A stretch of 64,000 bases of DNA from Kineosporia corallincola (GTDB taxonomy: Bacteria; Actinomycetota; Actinomycetes; Actinomycetales; Kineosporiaceae): positions 62,001-126,000 of the forward strand of contig NZ_JAHBAY010000008.1 in the NCBI RefSeq assembly GCF_018499875.1, in the 5' to 3' direction. The notes beneath the pieces are model-generated. The model did not search any database, had not been told where the DNA came from, and saw nothing but the letters and a program-made list of their open reading frames with translations. The translations under genes and the position numbers were made by a program. The first letter of the stretch is position 1; each line of letters begins with the position of its first letter. Below, piece after piece: positions 16,842-25,609 of this stretch.

Positions 16842-18292
16842 ACAGCCCGATCCGGCGGCTCGCCGCGGTGATCACCGTGCTCTTCGCGTCGCTGTTCATC
16901 AGCGTCACCTACATCCAGGTGGTCTCGGCGGCGTCGCTGGAAGACAACGCGAGGAACACCCGGTCGCTGACGAAGGAACGCAGCCGTCAGCGCGGTCAGA
17001 TCCTGGCCGGCAGCAAGGTGATCGCCAGCTCCGAGCCCAGCGACGACGTGTACAAGTACCTGCGCAGCTACTCCAGCGGCGCGATGTACGCCCCGGTGAC
17101 CGGGTACTACTCGGTGCGTGGCAACTCCACCGGTCTGGAGGGCGCGGAGAACGAGTACCTGTCCGGTTCCTCGGACGAGCTGTTCATCCGCAACCTCACC
17201 AATCTGCTGACCGGTGAACAACCGTCCGGCGCCACGGTGCAGACCACGATCAACCCGAAGGCGCAGAAGGCGGCCTGGGACGCGCTGGGTGACCAGCGCG
17301 GCGCGGTGATCGCCCTGAACCCGAAGACCGGCGAGATCCTGGCGATGGTCAGCCGTCCCTCGTACAACCCGAACAGCCTGGCCGAGCACGACACCGACAA
17401 GGCTCTGGACTCGTACGCCAAGCTGAACGCCGACGACCTGGAACCGCTGCTCAACCGCACGATCAACCAGCTCTACCCGCCGGGTTCCACCTTCAAGCTG
17501 GTCACCTCGGCGGCGGCGCTGTCGAGCGGCGAGTACAGCGCGGACTCCAGCGACGGCCTGATCGGCGACGCGATCATCACCCTGCCGGGCACCTCGACCA
17601 CGCTGAAGAACGACACCAACGCCCCGTGCGCCGACGGCTCCCCGACGCTGACCGAGGCACTTGTCGAGTCGTGCAACACTACTTACGCGCAGCTGGGAAT
17701 CGATCTGGGCGAAGAGGCGATGTCCGAGCAGGCCTCGAAGTTCGGGTTCGGCCAGGACCTGACCATCCCGCAGCGGGTGACCGAAAGCATCTTCAGCGAC
17801 GGTGCACTCGCCGATTCCTACCTGGGTCAGTCCTCGATCGGCCAGTACAACGTCCGCACCACGCCGTTGCAGGTCGCGATGATCGCGGCCGGGATCGCCA
17901 ACGACGGGGTCGTGATGCGCCCGAACCTGGTCAAGAAGGTCACCAGCGCAGACGGCAAGACCGTCTCCGAGCCCGGCGCCGAGGAACTGTCCGAGGCGGT
18001 CACCCCCGAGGTGGCCGAGGAGCTGACCGAGATGATGAAGGCTGTCGTGCAGAACGGCACCGGCACCAACGCGCAGATCAGCGGGGTCGAAGTGGCAGGT
18101 AAGACGGGTACCGCACAGAATGCCGAGGGTGCCGCACCGCACGCCTGGTTCACCTCGTTCGCCCCGGCGGACGACCCCCAGGTGGCGGTCGCGGTGGTCG
18201 TCGAGAGCGGTGGTAAAGCCGGCAACGAGGCCTGGGGCGGAACGGTCGCCGCACCGATCGCCAAGGCTGTGATGGAGGCGGTGATCAAGTGA
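16838..18292 (+). CDS. pbpA: PbpA: class B penicillin-binding protein (transpeptidase)
   Basis: A 484-residue peptidoglycan transpeptidase anchored by one N-terminal helix (about residues 7-27). The three active-site motifs are intact: S217-x-x-K220 in YPPGSTFK, S278-x-N280 in ESCNTT, and K422-T-G in GKTGTAQ. It cross-links the glycan made by RodA, its coupled partner. Both junctions, with rodA and with pknA, are four-base GTGA overlaps, so the ratio of RodA, PbpA and PknA is probably set by translational coupling. Length agrees with mycobacterial PbpA. Confidence 0.96.
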   Translation: MNSPIRRLAAVITVLFASLFISVTYIQVVSAASLEDNARNTRSLTKERSRQRGQILAGSKVIASSEPSDDVYKYLRSYSSGAMYAPVTGYYSVRGNSTGLEGAENEYLSGSSDELFIRNLTNLLTGEQPSGATVQTTINPKAQKAAWDALGDQRGAVIALNPKTGEILAMVSRPSYNPNSLAEHDTDKALDSYAKLNADDLEPLLNRTINQLYPPGSTFKLVTSAAALSSGEYSADSSDGLIGDAIITLPGTSTTLKNDTNAPCADGSPTLTEALVESCNTTYAQLGIDLGEEAMSEQASKFGFGQDLTIPQRVTESIFSDGALADSYLGQSSIGQYNVRTTPLQVAMIAAGIANDGVVMRPNLVKKVTSADGKTVSEPGAEELSEAVTPEVAEELTEMMKAVVQNGTGTNAQISGVEVAGKTGTAQNAEGAAPHAWFTSFAPADDPQVAVAVVVESGGKAGNEAWGGTVAAPIAKAVMEAVIK

Positions 18293-19959
18293 TCACCAAC
18301 GTGGGTCAGCGGTTCGGTGAGCGGTATGTGCTGAAGGAGCGCATCGCCGTCGGTGGCATGGGCGAGGTCTGGGCCGCCGTCGACGAGGTGCTCAACCGGC
18401 CGGTCGCGGTCAAGGTGCTGCGCACCGATCTGGCGCCGGACGCCAACTTCCAGGCCCGGTTCCGGGCCGAGGCGCGCACCGCCGCCGCACTCAGTCACGG
18501 CGGTATCGCCGCGGTCTACGACTACGGCGAGGCCCTCGGGTCGGCGTTCCTGGTGATGGAACTCGTGCCCGGTGACCCGCTGTCGGCGATGATCGCCGAC
18601 GAGGGCGCGCTGGGTTCGGAACGCACTTTGTCGATCGTGGCGCAGGCCGCCCGCGCGCTGCACGCGGCGCACCGGCACGGCGTGATCCACCGCGACATCA
18701 AGCCGGCCAACCTGATGATCACGCCGGAGCTACGGGTCAAGGTCACCGACTTCGGCATCGCCCGGCCGCGTGACCACGAGCCGCTGACCGCCACCGGCCA
18801 GGTGATGGGCACGGCCCACTACCTGGCGCCGGAGCTGGCGCGCGGCGAGGTCGCCTCACCGCTGTCCGACGTGTACGCGCTCGGCGTGGTGGCCTACGAA
18901 TGTCTCACCGGCTGGCGGCCGTTCGAGGGTGACAACCAGGTCGCCGTCGCCACCGCCCACCTCCAGGACGAGCCGCCGCCGCTGCCCGAGACCATCCCCG
19001 CGAACATCCGCGGCATCGTGATGTCGGCGATGGCGAAGAACCCGGCCAAGCGTCCGCAGGGCGCCAACGTGCTGGCCTCGCTGATGGAAGACGCCCGGCT
19101 GCGCGGTCTGGCGGGCGGCCGCCCGTCCGACATCGACCTGGAGCACGACCCCGACCTGGCCCCGGCCCCCCGGGGCGGCGGGGACTGGCCGCCCGGCGCC
19201 GACACCCAGACGCACGGGCAGTCCGGGCGCCGCAACGCCGCGATCGACCGGGCCGGTGGCCCGGGCAACGGTGGACGCCCGTCCGCGTGGGAGTCGCGCA
19301 ACCAGCGGCAGCGCGAGCAGGACCGGGACGGCGGTGGCCGGCCGCTGGCCGACTCCGGCTACGCCCCGGCGCCGGACCACAGCTACCGCCGGGAGGCCCG
19401 TCAGCAGCCGCCGCAGCAGGGTGGATACCGGCAGCAGCAGGGTGCTTACGACGACGAGTACGCCGGCTACGACGACAGCCGCCGGCCTCGTTCCGACCAG
19501 CGGTCGGCGTACGGCGGCGACTCCTACGACCGGCAGGATTCGTACGACCGGCAGGACTCGTACGACCGCCAGGACTCCTACGACCGGCAGGACCGTTACG
19601 ACCGGCAGCAGGAAGACGACCCGTTCTCCTCGCTGGGCTCCACCGGCGACTACCCGTCGCGCAGCGCGGCCCGGGGCAACAGCCGGTCGCGCGCCAGCCA
19701 CGGCCGGTCGCAGCAGTCCGGTGGCTACCCGGCGGAGAGCTCGTCGTCCGGGCGGGGCGGCCGGCGTCGGCTGTCGATGCCACTGGCGGCACTGATCGCC
19801 CTGGTGGCGCTGGTCGTGATCGTGGCGCTGTTCGCATCGCGGGGCGACGCCGCCACCCGGTCGCAGCACACCTCCGGGTTGCGATCCGGTCACGTCTCCT
19901 CGTCCGTACTCGCAGACAGCAACGCGAGCATGGTCACGGGCGTCGGGATCAGGGGATGA
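18289..19959 (+). CDS. pknA: PknA: transmembrane Ser/Thr protein kinase
   Basis: A 556-residue kinase controlling cell shape and division. The kinase domain spans about residues 8-265, with the Gly loop VGGMGEVWAA, catalytic H134-R-D136-x-K and D154-F-G. A 230-residue Arg/Gln/Tyr/Asp-rich juxtamembrane region contains a tandem YDRQDS repeat, then a transmembrane helix near 494-517. The external part is only about 38 residues and has no PASTA domain, as expected for PknA. The juxtamembrane region is longer than in Mycobacterium. GTG start overlaps pbpA. Confidence 0.95.
   Translation: MITNVGQRFGERYVLKERIAVGGMGEVWAAVDEVLNRPVAVKVLRTDLAPDANFQARFRAEARTAAALSHGGIAAVYDYGEALGSAFLVMELVPGDPLSAMIADEGALGSERTLSIVAQAARALHAAHRHGVIHRDIKPANLMITPELRVKVTDFGIARPRDHEPLTATGQVMGTAHYLAPELARGEVASPLSDVYALGVVAYECLTGWRPFEGDNQVAVATAHLQDEPPPLPETIPANIRGIVMSAMAKNPAKRPQGANVLASLMEDARLRGLAGGRPSDIDLEHDPDLAPAPRGGGDWPPGADTQTHGQSGRRNAAIDRAGGPGNGGRPSAWESRNQRQREQDRDGGGRPLADSGYAPAPDHSYRREARQQPPQQGGYRQQQGAYDDEYAGYDDSRRPRSDQRSAYGGDSYDRQDSYDRQDSYDRQDSYDRQDRYDRQQEDDPFSSLGSTGDYPSRSAARGNSRSRASHGRSQQSGGYPAESSSSGRGGRRRLSMPLAALIALVALVVIVALFASRGDAATRSQHTSGLRSGHVSSSVLADSNASMVTGVGIRG
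19525..19611 (+). repeat. 18-bp tandem repeat in pknA encoding YDRQDS/R
   Basis: Five consecutive in-frame copies of an 18-base unit (consensus TACGACCGGCAGGACTCG), the last one incomplete. They encode a Tyr/Asp/Arg/Gln hydrophilic linker between the kinase domain and membrane helix. Copy number could vary by slippage without shifting frame. Confidence 0.9.
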
Positions 19960-19984
19960 TGGACGCGGCCAGGACGACGCGAGG

Positions 19985-21982
19985 ATGGAACCGGTGAACG
20001 ACAACGTGCGGGTGCTCGGCAACCGCTACGAGATCGGCGAGCTGCTCGGACGCGGCGGCATGGCCGAGGTGCACGCCGGCCGCGACGCTCGTCTCGGCCG
20101 CACCGTCGCCATCAAGCTGCTGCGCACCGATCTGGCCCGGGATGCCACGTTCCAGGCCCGGTTCCGGCGCGAGGCGCAGTCCGCCGCTGCCCTGAACCAC
20201 CCGTCCATCGTCGCCGTGTACGACACCGGCGAAGACACGATGGTCGAGGCCAGCGGTGCGGTGGTGAACCTGCCCTACATCGTGATGGAGCACATCGAGG
20301 GCCGCACGCTGCGCGAGGTGCTCGGCGAGGGCCACCACCTCGACGTCGACGCCGCCCTGGAGATCACCACCGGGGTGCTCACGGCGCTGGAATACAGCCA
20401 CCGCATCGGCATCGTGCACCGTGACATCAAGCCGGCCAACGTCATGCTGACCCCGGTCGGCGACGTCAAGGTGATGGACTTCGGCATCGCCCGGGCGATG
20501 TCCGACTCGTCGTCCACCATGACGCAGACGCAGGCCGTCATCGGCACCGCGCAGTACCTCTCCCCCGAGCAGGCGCGCGGTGAGCAGGTCGACACCCGCA
20601 GCGACCTCTACTCCGCGGGCTGCCTGCTCTACGAACTTCTCACCGGGCGCCCGCCGTTCATGGGTGACTCCCCGGTCTCGGTGGCCTACCAGCACGTGCG
20701 GGAGCAGCCGATCCCGCCGAGCCACCTGGTCGGCGGCATCCCTGAGTCGGTCGACCGGATCGTGCTGCACTCGCTGGCCAAGGGCCGCGACGAGCGCTAC
20801 CAGACCGCCCAGGACTTCCGCGCCGACGTCGAGGCCGCCCGCGGGGGCCAGCAGATCTACGCGCCGATGCCGGCGATGACCGGCTCGCAGGCCACCACCC
20901 AGTTCATGCCGGCGGCCGACGGCACCCGGGCGATGCCGCCGGTGCCGAACGCGGCCCAGCAGGGCGCATCGCTGTACGGTGACCAGGCCACCACGGTCGG
21001 CGGCCAGAACCAGTACGACCCGTACCAGCAGGACCAGTACGGCCGGCGCTCCCACGAGCCCGAGTCGGACAACCGCAGGCCGCTGGTGATCGGTGCGGCG
21101 GTGCTGGCGCTCATCGTGGTGATCGCCATCATCCTGAGCCAGACCGTCTTCGGCGGCGGCGACGATCCCTCCAGCAACGCGAACGGCGACGGCACCACGG
21201 TCTCGGAGATCACCGTCCCCGAGGTGGTCGGCTCGGCCCAGGCCGTGGCGATCAAGGCTCTCACCGACCGGCAGTTCCCCGAAGACAACATCAAGATCAC
21301 CAAGGTCGAGACCGACAACGCCGACGAGGTCGGCAAGGTGACCAAGTCCGACCCGGGCGAGGGCGAGACGGTGTCCACCGAAGACACCATCACGCTCACC
21401 GTCGGCAAGAACGCCAACACCGCCACCGTCCCGGACCTGAGCAACATGTCGGTCTCCGAGGCCACCCAGGCCCTGGAAGACGAGGGCCTGACCGCCAGCC
21501 CGCAAGAGATCACGCAGAGCAAGTCCACCTCGCCCGGCATCGTGGTCAGCAGTGACCCCGCCTCGGGTGAGAGCGTGAAGCCGGGCAGCTCGGTCAGCTT
21601 CAAATACACCTCGTCGAACGTGACCATGCCCGATGTCTCGGACATGACCTACAACAAGGCCAAGAGTGCCCTGGCCGCAGTCGGTCTGAAGGCTTCCCGC
21701 ACCTACAGCGAGACCACGGCTCTCAGCCCGAACACCGTCATCGAGGCCGCCTACAACGTCGGCGATTCGGTGGCACGAGGCAGCACCGTGGGGCTGACCG
21801 TGGCCAAGGCCCCGACCGCCACCGAGACCACCGAGCCCAGCACCGACCCGACCGAGACCGTCGCACCGACGACAGACCCGACGGCGACCACGGACGCGCC
21901 CACCGCGACCGCGACCGACGACTCCGGTGACGACGACGGTGGCGACGACGGCGAGGACGACGGCCTGGGCGGCCTCGGCTGA
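19985..21982 (+). CDS. pknB: PknB: PASTA-domain Ser/Thr protein kinase
   Basis: A 665-residue kinase that senses cell-wall fragments and lipid II. The kinase domain covers residues 10-275, with catalytic H145-R-D147 and D165-F-G, and an activation loop SDSSSTMTQTQAVIGTAQY rich in phospho-acceptors. The transmembrane helix is at about 366-387. Three PASTA repeats start near 409 (TVPEVVG), 480 (TVPDLSN) and 546 (TMPDVSD), one fewer than in Mycobacterium. A Thr/Asp-rich tail ends the protein. ATG 19985 lies 25 bases after pknA; it closes the operon and is followed by a strong terminator. Confidence 0.97.
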   Translation: MEPVNDNVRVLGNRYEIGELLGRGGMAEVHAGRDARLGRTVAIKLLRTDLARDATFQARFRREAQSAAALNHPSIVAVYDTGEDTMVEASGAVVNLPYIVMEHIEGRTLREVLGEGHHLDVDAALEITTGVLTALEYSHRIGIVHRDIKPANVMLTPVGDVKVMDFGIARAMSDSSSTMTQTQAVIGTAQYLSPEQARGEQVDTRSDLYSAGCLLYELLTGRPPFMGDSPVSVAYQHVREQPIPPSHLVGGIPESVDRIVLHSLAKGRDERYQTAQDFRADVEAARGGQQIYAPMPAMTGSQATTQFMPAADGTRAMPPVPNAAQQGASLYGDQATTVGGQNQYDPYQQDQYGRRSHEPESDNRRPLVIGAAVLALIVVIAIILSQTVFGGGDDPSSNANGDGTTVSEITVPEVVGSAQAVAIKALTDRQFPEDNIKITKVETDNADEVGKVTKSDPGEGETVSTEDTITLTVGKNANTATVPDLSNMSVSEATQALEDEGLTASPQEITQSKSTSPGIVVSSDPASGESVKPGSSVSFKYTSSNVTMPDVSDMTYNKAKSALAAVGLKASRTYSETTALSPNTVIEAAYNVGDSVARGSTVGLTVAKAPTATETTEPSTDPTETVAPTTDPTATTDAPTATATDDSGDDDGGDDGEDDGLGGLG

Positions 21983-22001
21983 TCAGAGCCGGCTGATCCA
22001 C

Positions 22002-22045
22002 ACGTGAGAAGGGCCCGAGCTGTTCAGCTCGGGCCCTTCTCACGT
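22002..22045. terminator. Bidirectional terminator between pknB and the amidotransferase gene
   Basis: A perfect 19-bp stem (22002-22020 with 22027-22045) around a six-base loop TGTTCA. It lies between convergent genes ending at 21982 and 22053 and can stop transcription from both sides. Confidence 0.93.
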
Positions 22046-22052
22046 CCAGGTC

Positions 22053-22682
22053 CTACCGGCGCACCAGCGGCGCCATCCCGGCCGAGCGCTCCACCGCGTC
22101 CTCGTCGCCGCACACCTTGAGCCAGTTGGCCAGCAGCCGGTGCCCGCCCTGCGTCAGCACGCTCTCCGGGTGGAACTGCACACCGAACAGCGGCAGCTCA
22201 CGGTGCTGGAGGGCCATCACCACCCCGCCCTCGGTGCGGCCGGTGACCTCGAGCTCGGCCGGCACGGTGTCGGAGACCACCGCGAGCGAGTGGTAGCGGG
22301 TGGCCGTGAACGGTGTGGGCAGCCCTTCCAGCACTCCCGCACCGTCGTGCTGCACCTCGCTGGTCTTGCCGTGCATCAGCTCGCTGGCGTGGGTCACGGT
22401 GGCACCGAAAGCCTCACCGAGCGCCTGGTGGCCGAGGCACACGCCGATCATCGGCTGCTCGCGCTCGGCGCAGTGCAGCACCATCTCGGGGCAGACCCCC
22501 GCGTCCTTCGGGGCGCCGGGGCCGGGAGACAGGAGGATCCCGTCGTAGCCGTCGGCGTCCTCAATTTTCACTTCGTCGTTGCGCCGCACGTCGCACTCGG
22601 CACCGAGCTGGGTCAGGTAACCGGCGATCGTGTAGACGAAGCTGTCGTAGTTGTCGACGACGAGCACTCTGACGGGCTTCAC
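22053..22682 (-). CDS. Class I glutamine amidotransferase, aminodeoxychorismate/anthranilate synthase component II
   Basis: A 209-residue PabA/TrpG-type subunit that hydrolyses glutamine and passes ammonia to a chorismate-using partner in folate or tryptophan synthesis. The catalytic triad is Cys82 (GVCLGHQ), His171 and Glu173 (FHPES), and the oxyanion motif LSPGPGAP is present. No PabB/TrpE gene is in the window, so its partner is elsewhere. The equivalent gene in Mycobacterium, at the same place beside pknB, is annotated trpG. GTG start immediately after the DUF881 stop (TGAGTG). Confidence 0.93.
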   Translation of the reverse strand: MKPVRVLVVDNYDSFVYTIAGYLTQLGAECDVRRNDEVKIEDADGYDGILLSPGPGAPKDAGVCPEMVLHCAEREQPMIGVCLGHQALGEAFGATVTHASELMHGKTSEVQHDGAGVLEGLPTPFTATRYHSLAVVSDTVPAELEVTGRTEGGVVMALQHRELPLFGVQFHPESVLTQGGHRLLANWLKVCGDEDAVERSAGMAPLVRR

Positions 22683-23576
22683 TCAGGACTCCTGATCCGT
22701 GTCGGTGGTCGAGCTCTTCGGGGTGGGGGACGCGGTCTCCTCGCCCGCCACCCGGGCATGGCTGAGGGTGAGCGACCCCTGGTAGGCCGGGAAGTTCAGG
22801 TTGCCCGACGTCTCGACCTTCCAGCCCAGCCGTAGCGACGCCACGTACTGGAGGTAGATGTCGATCTGCGGGGAGCTGTCCATCGCGGCCCGCATCCGGT
22901 CGGTGTCGCCGATCGCCCGGATCACGTAGGGCGGCGAGTACACCCGGCCCTGAAGGATGAGTGTGTTGCCGACACAGCGCACGGCGCTGGTCGAGATCAC
23001 CCGCTGGTCCATCAGCATCATCGCCTCGGCACCCCCGGCCCACAGCGCGTTCACCACGGCCTGCACGTCCTGCTGGTGCACCACCAGGTCGTCCGGCCCG
23101 GCCTGGGCGGGCACCGAGGAGTCGCGCGGGGCGTCGTCGAGCGTGACGGTCAGCCCGGGCCCGGTCACCGCGACCAGCCCGGCCTGCGCCTCCACACCGA
23201 CCGACCCCTGCTCCAGCTCGCGGATCGTGCTGTCGCTGCGCGCCGCCGCCGCGCTGTCGGCCTTGACCTGGTCGTTCAGCTCGGCCACTCGCTGCGAGCG
23301 CTCCTGCACCCGGGCGTTCTCGGCCTGCACCAGGTCTGCCAGGTCGGCCCGTTCGGAGCGCAGCTGGGTGCCGTGCGAGGTGTGGGCGCTGGTGGTGAAC
23401 AGCAGGCCGGCCGCGATCAGCACACCGCCGACGCCCACCGCCCCGGTGCGGCTGCGCCGGGGCTGCCGGACGACCGGCGTGGCGGTGCCGCCGAGGGGGA
23501 TGTGCGGGTCGGGCGGGGCACTCGCGCGGGGGCGTGCGATACCGCTCTCGCCTGGATCGTCCGATGCGGGTGCCAC
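22683..23576 (-). CDS. DUF881-family membrane-anchored protein
   Basis: A 297-residue protein with a Pro-rich cytoplasmic head, one transmembrane segment at about residues 46-64 (GAVGVGGVLIAAGLLFTT), a coiled-coil stretch at about 70-120, and the extracytoplasmic DUF881 fold (VTGPGLTVTLDD, VVNALWAGGAEA, SPPYVIRAIG). The molecular role is not established; the family is conserved next to crgA and the TrpG-like gene near actinobacterial origins, as Rv0012 in Mycobacterium. It is the first gene of a two-gene unit with the amidotransferase and is divergent from crgA. Confidence 0.9.
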   Translation of the reverse strand: MAPASDDPGESGIARPRASAPPDPHIPLGGTATPVVRQPRRSRTGAVGVGGVLIAAGLLFTTSAHTSHGTQLRSERADLADLVQAENARVQERSQRVAELNDQVKADSAAAARSDSTIRELEQGSVGVEAQAGLVAVTGPGLTVTLDDAPRDSSVPAQAGPDDLVVHQQDVQAVVNALWAGGAEAMMLMDQRVISTSAVRCVGNTLILQGRVYSPPYVIRAIGDTDRMRAAMDSSPQIDIYLQYVASLRLGWKVETSGNLNFPAYQGSLTLSHARVAGEETASPTPKSSTTDTDQES

Positions 23577-23668
23577 GGCACTACGCTAGAGGACGTCGCA
23601 CACGCTCACGGCCGCCCGTCTGCGTGTGCCAGCAGCCTGTGCCATTTCTGTCCCCGAGGAGACCGCCG

Positions 23669-23917
23669 ATGCCCGAGTCCAAGCAGCGGAACAAGGGTGG
23701 GTACGAAGCCCCCCGCGCGAAGACGGCCGCCCCGAAGCCGAACGGTCGCTTCTTCGCGCCCGTCATGGTCGGCTTCCTGATCATCGGCCTGGCCTACATC
23801 GTGGCCTACTACCTGACCCAGGGCGACTACCCGATCCCCGGCCTGACCAACTGGAACCTGCTGATCGGGATCGGCATCGCGCTGGTCGGCTTCGGCATGC
23901 TCACCCGCTGGCGCTGA
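23669..23917 (+). CDS. crgA: CrgA: cell-division structural/regulatory protein
   Basis: An 82-residue protein with a basic cytoplasmic N-terminus and two transmembrane helices (about 31-51 and 62-79). The family sequence PESKQRNK at the start and NWNLLIGIGIALVGFGM in helix two are diagnostic. In Streptomyces CrgA inhibits FtsZ ring formation, and in mycobacteria it stabilises the divisome through FtsZ, FtsQ and penicillin-binding proteins. ATG 23669 follows a GAGGAGACCGCC ribosome site. Location beside DUF881 agrees with the conserved gene order. Confidence 0.95.
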   Translation: MPESKQRNKGGYEAPRAKTAAPKPNGRFFAPVMVGFLIIGLAYIVAYYLTQGDYPIPGLTNWNLLIGIGIALVGFGMLTRWR

Positions 23918-24124
23918 GTCACGCAACCGAGCACAGCCCGCTCCCAGGAATTACACCGGTGGAACTTGTCCCCAGGTTTTTCCACAGGTGTGTAAAACCG
24001 CTGGTCCGGGAGTGAAAACCCGGACAGGGCGGGCAAGATCGCCAGAGAACCCGGCAAAACCCGACCGCCCGACCCGGTTCGGGCGTTTCCGGGCGGTGCC
24101 GCACGCCTGGGTAGGGTGACCGGC

Positions 24125-24751
24125 ATGGAACGGTCCCCCGCCCGGCCCGCTGTGGTGTTCGACATCGGTGGCGTGCTCACCACGTCCGAGGGCGGGGTGC
24201 CCGAGCTGTCCCGCATGATCGGCGTGGAGCCGGAGCGTTTCGCCGTCCCCTACTGGGACCACCGACCGCCCTACGACGAGGGCAGTGCCCCGGGCGAGTA
24301 CTGGGCGCTGGTCGCCGCCGATCTGGGCCTGGAGTGGAGCGCGGAGGAGATCGAGCGCATCGACCTCTTCGACGCGCGGCGCTGGTCCGAGCCGGCCCCC
24401 GGCCGCGTGGAACTGCTCACCACTCTGCACGACGCCGGGGTGACCACGGCGCTGCTGTCGAACGCGCCGTCGTCGATGGCGCGGGTGGTGAAGGAGAGCG
24501 CGTGGTCGGCCCGTTTCGACCGGCGGATCTTCTCCTGCGACCTGGGCCTGATCAAGCCCGACCCGAAGATCTACCGGGCGGTGGAGGAGGCCCTCGACCG
24601 GCCCGGCCCCGAGCTGGTGTTCTTCGACGACCGGCCGCCGAACGTGCGGGCCGCGCTGGAGCTGGGCTGGCAGGCCCACCTGTTCACCACCCAGGAGGCC
24701 TGCCAGGACGTGCTTTTCGCGCTCGGCCTAGGCCAGCAGGCCGGAGCCTGA
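24125..24751 (+). CDS. HAD-superfamily hydrolase (subfamily IA)
   Basis: A 208-residue haloacid-dehalogenase-fold protein. Motif I is VFDIGGVL with nucleophile Asp13; the second Asp of the usual DxD is Gly, as in the FDIGGVL subgroup. Motif II is LLSNAP, motif III Lys sits in IKPDPKIY, and motif IV is FFDDRPPNV. A phosphatase or dehalogenase acting on a small molecule is likely; the substrate cannot be told. ATG 24125 was preferred to GTG 24116 because it begins just before the fold. Its last 24 bases overlap the convergent rhomboid gene. Confidence 0.86.
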   Translation: MERSPARPAVVFDIGGVLTTSEGGVPELSRMIGVEPERFAVPYWDHRPPYDEGSAPGEYWALVAADLGLEWSAEEIERIDLFDARRWSEPAPGRVELLTTLHDAGVTTALLSNAPSSMARVVKESAWSARFDRRIFSCDLGLIKPDPKIYRAVEEALDRPGPELVFFDDRPPNVRAALELGWQAHLFTTQEACQDVLFALGLGQQAGA

Positions 24752-25609
24752 CGGCACGGTGCTGAGCTTGATCGCATAGGCCGCCGCCAGCAGCAGCACC
24801 ACCAGCGCGATACCGGTGACCTGGAGCGCCGTGCGGTTGGTGCGCGGCGCGTAGGCCAGCACCGCCGCCGTCAGCACTCCGGTGACCAGACCGCCCAGGT
24901 GCGCCTGCCAGGCGATGCCGTTCATGAACAGCCCCAGCGCGAAGTTGATCACGATCAGCACGAGGATCTGCGTGGCGTCGCGGTTCAGCCGGCGCTGCAC
25001 CACGAAGAACGCACCGAACATGCCGAACACGGCGCCCGAGGCACCGACGGTGGTGGTGGTCCAGGTGCCGTCGTAGGCGGGCGTGGCCAGCAGCAGGTAG
25101 CCGATCGAGCCACCGACCGCACTGACCAGGTAGAGCGCGATGAAACGGGCCCGGCCGAACAGCTGTTCCAGGTACGGCCCGGTCATCCACAGGGCGTACA
25201 TGTTGAACAGGATGTGCAGCGGGCTGGACGGCGAGTGCAGGAACGCCGCGGTGAGCAGCCGCCAGGGCTCGGACAGCGCGTACGGCGGGAAGAACGAGAA
25301 GTCGATGGTGACCTGTGTGCTGATCTGTTGCAGCAGCCAGACCACCACGCACAGGCCGATGATCGCCTGGGTGACGCGCGGCTGGGCTCCGGCGGTCAGG
25401 GCGGCACCGAACGGGGTGCGGGCCGTGCGCACGCCCTTGTTCTGGTCGCGCACGCAGTCCACGCACTGCACTCCGACCGCAGCCGCCCGCTGGCACTCCG
25501 GGCAGACCGGCCGCTCGCAGCGCTGGCACCGGACGTAGGACACGCGGTCCGGGTGGCGCGGACAGACCGGTTCGGCCGCCGCGCCACCCGGGGTGGGCTG
25601 AGTGGTCAC
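24728..25609 (-). CDS. Rhomboid-family intramembrane serine protease with N-terminal zinc-finger-like domain
   Basis: A 293-residue membrane protease. Residues 15-55 hold paired Cys/His positions (CPRH, CQRCERPVCPEC, CVDC) resembling a B-box or zinc ribbon. Six to seven helices follow. The catalytic dyad is Ser191 in GASGAVFG and His237 in WQAHLGG; the conserved N136 lies in LFNMYALW. Rhomboids cut transmembrane substrates within the bilayer; the target here is unknown. Its start overlaps the stop of the upstream cyclophilin gene by four bases, so they share a transcript. The gene is at the same place in Streptomyces. Confidence 0.94.
   Translation of the reverse strand: MTTQPTPGGAAAEPVCPRHPDRVSYVRCQRCERPVCPECQRAAAVGVQCVDCVRDQNKGVRTARTPFGAALTAGAQPRVTQAIIGLCVVVWLLQQISTQVTIDFSFFPPYALSEPWRLLTAAFLHSPSSPLHILFNMYALWMTGPYLEQLFGRARFIALYLVSAVGGSIGYLLLATPAYDGTWTTTTVGASGAVFGMFGAFFVVQRRLNRDATQILVLIVINFALGLFMNGIAWQAHLGGLVTGVLTAAVLAYAPRTNRTALQVTGIALVVLLLAAAYAIKLSTVPSGSGLLA

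Noticed and set aside
19525-19611. Short regular repeats that could suggest a CRISPR-like array
   Set aside because: Repeats are contiguous, without spacers, and in frame inside pknA.
23960-23990. DnaA-box-like TTTTCCACA and TTGTCCCCA suggesting an origin
   Set aside because: Only one near match and one weak match in a 198-base gap, with no cluster or AT-rich unwinding region.
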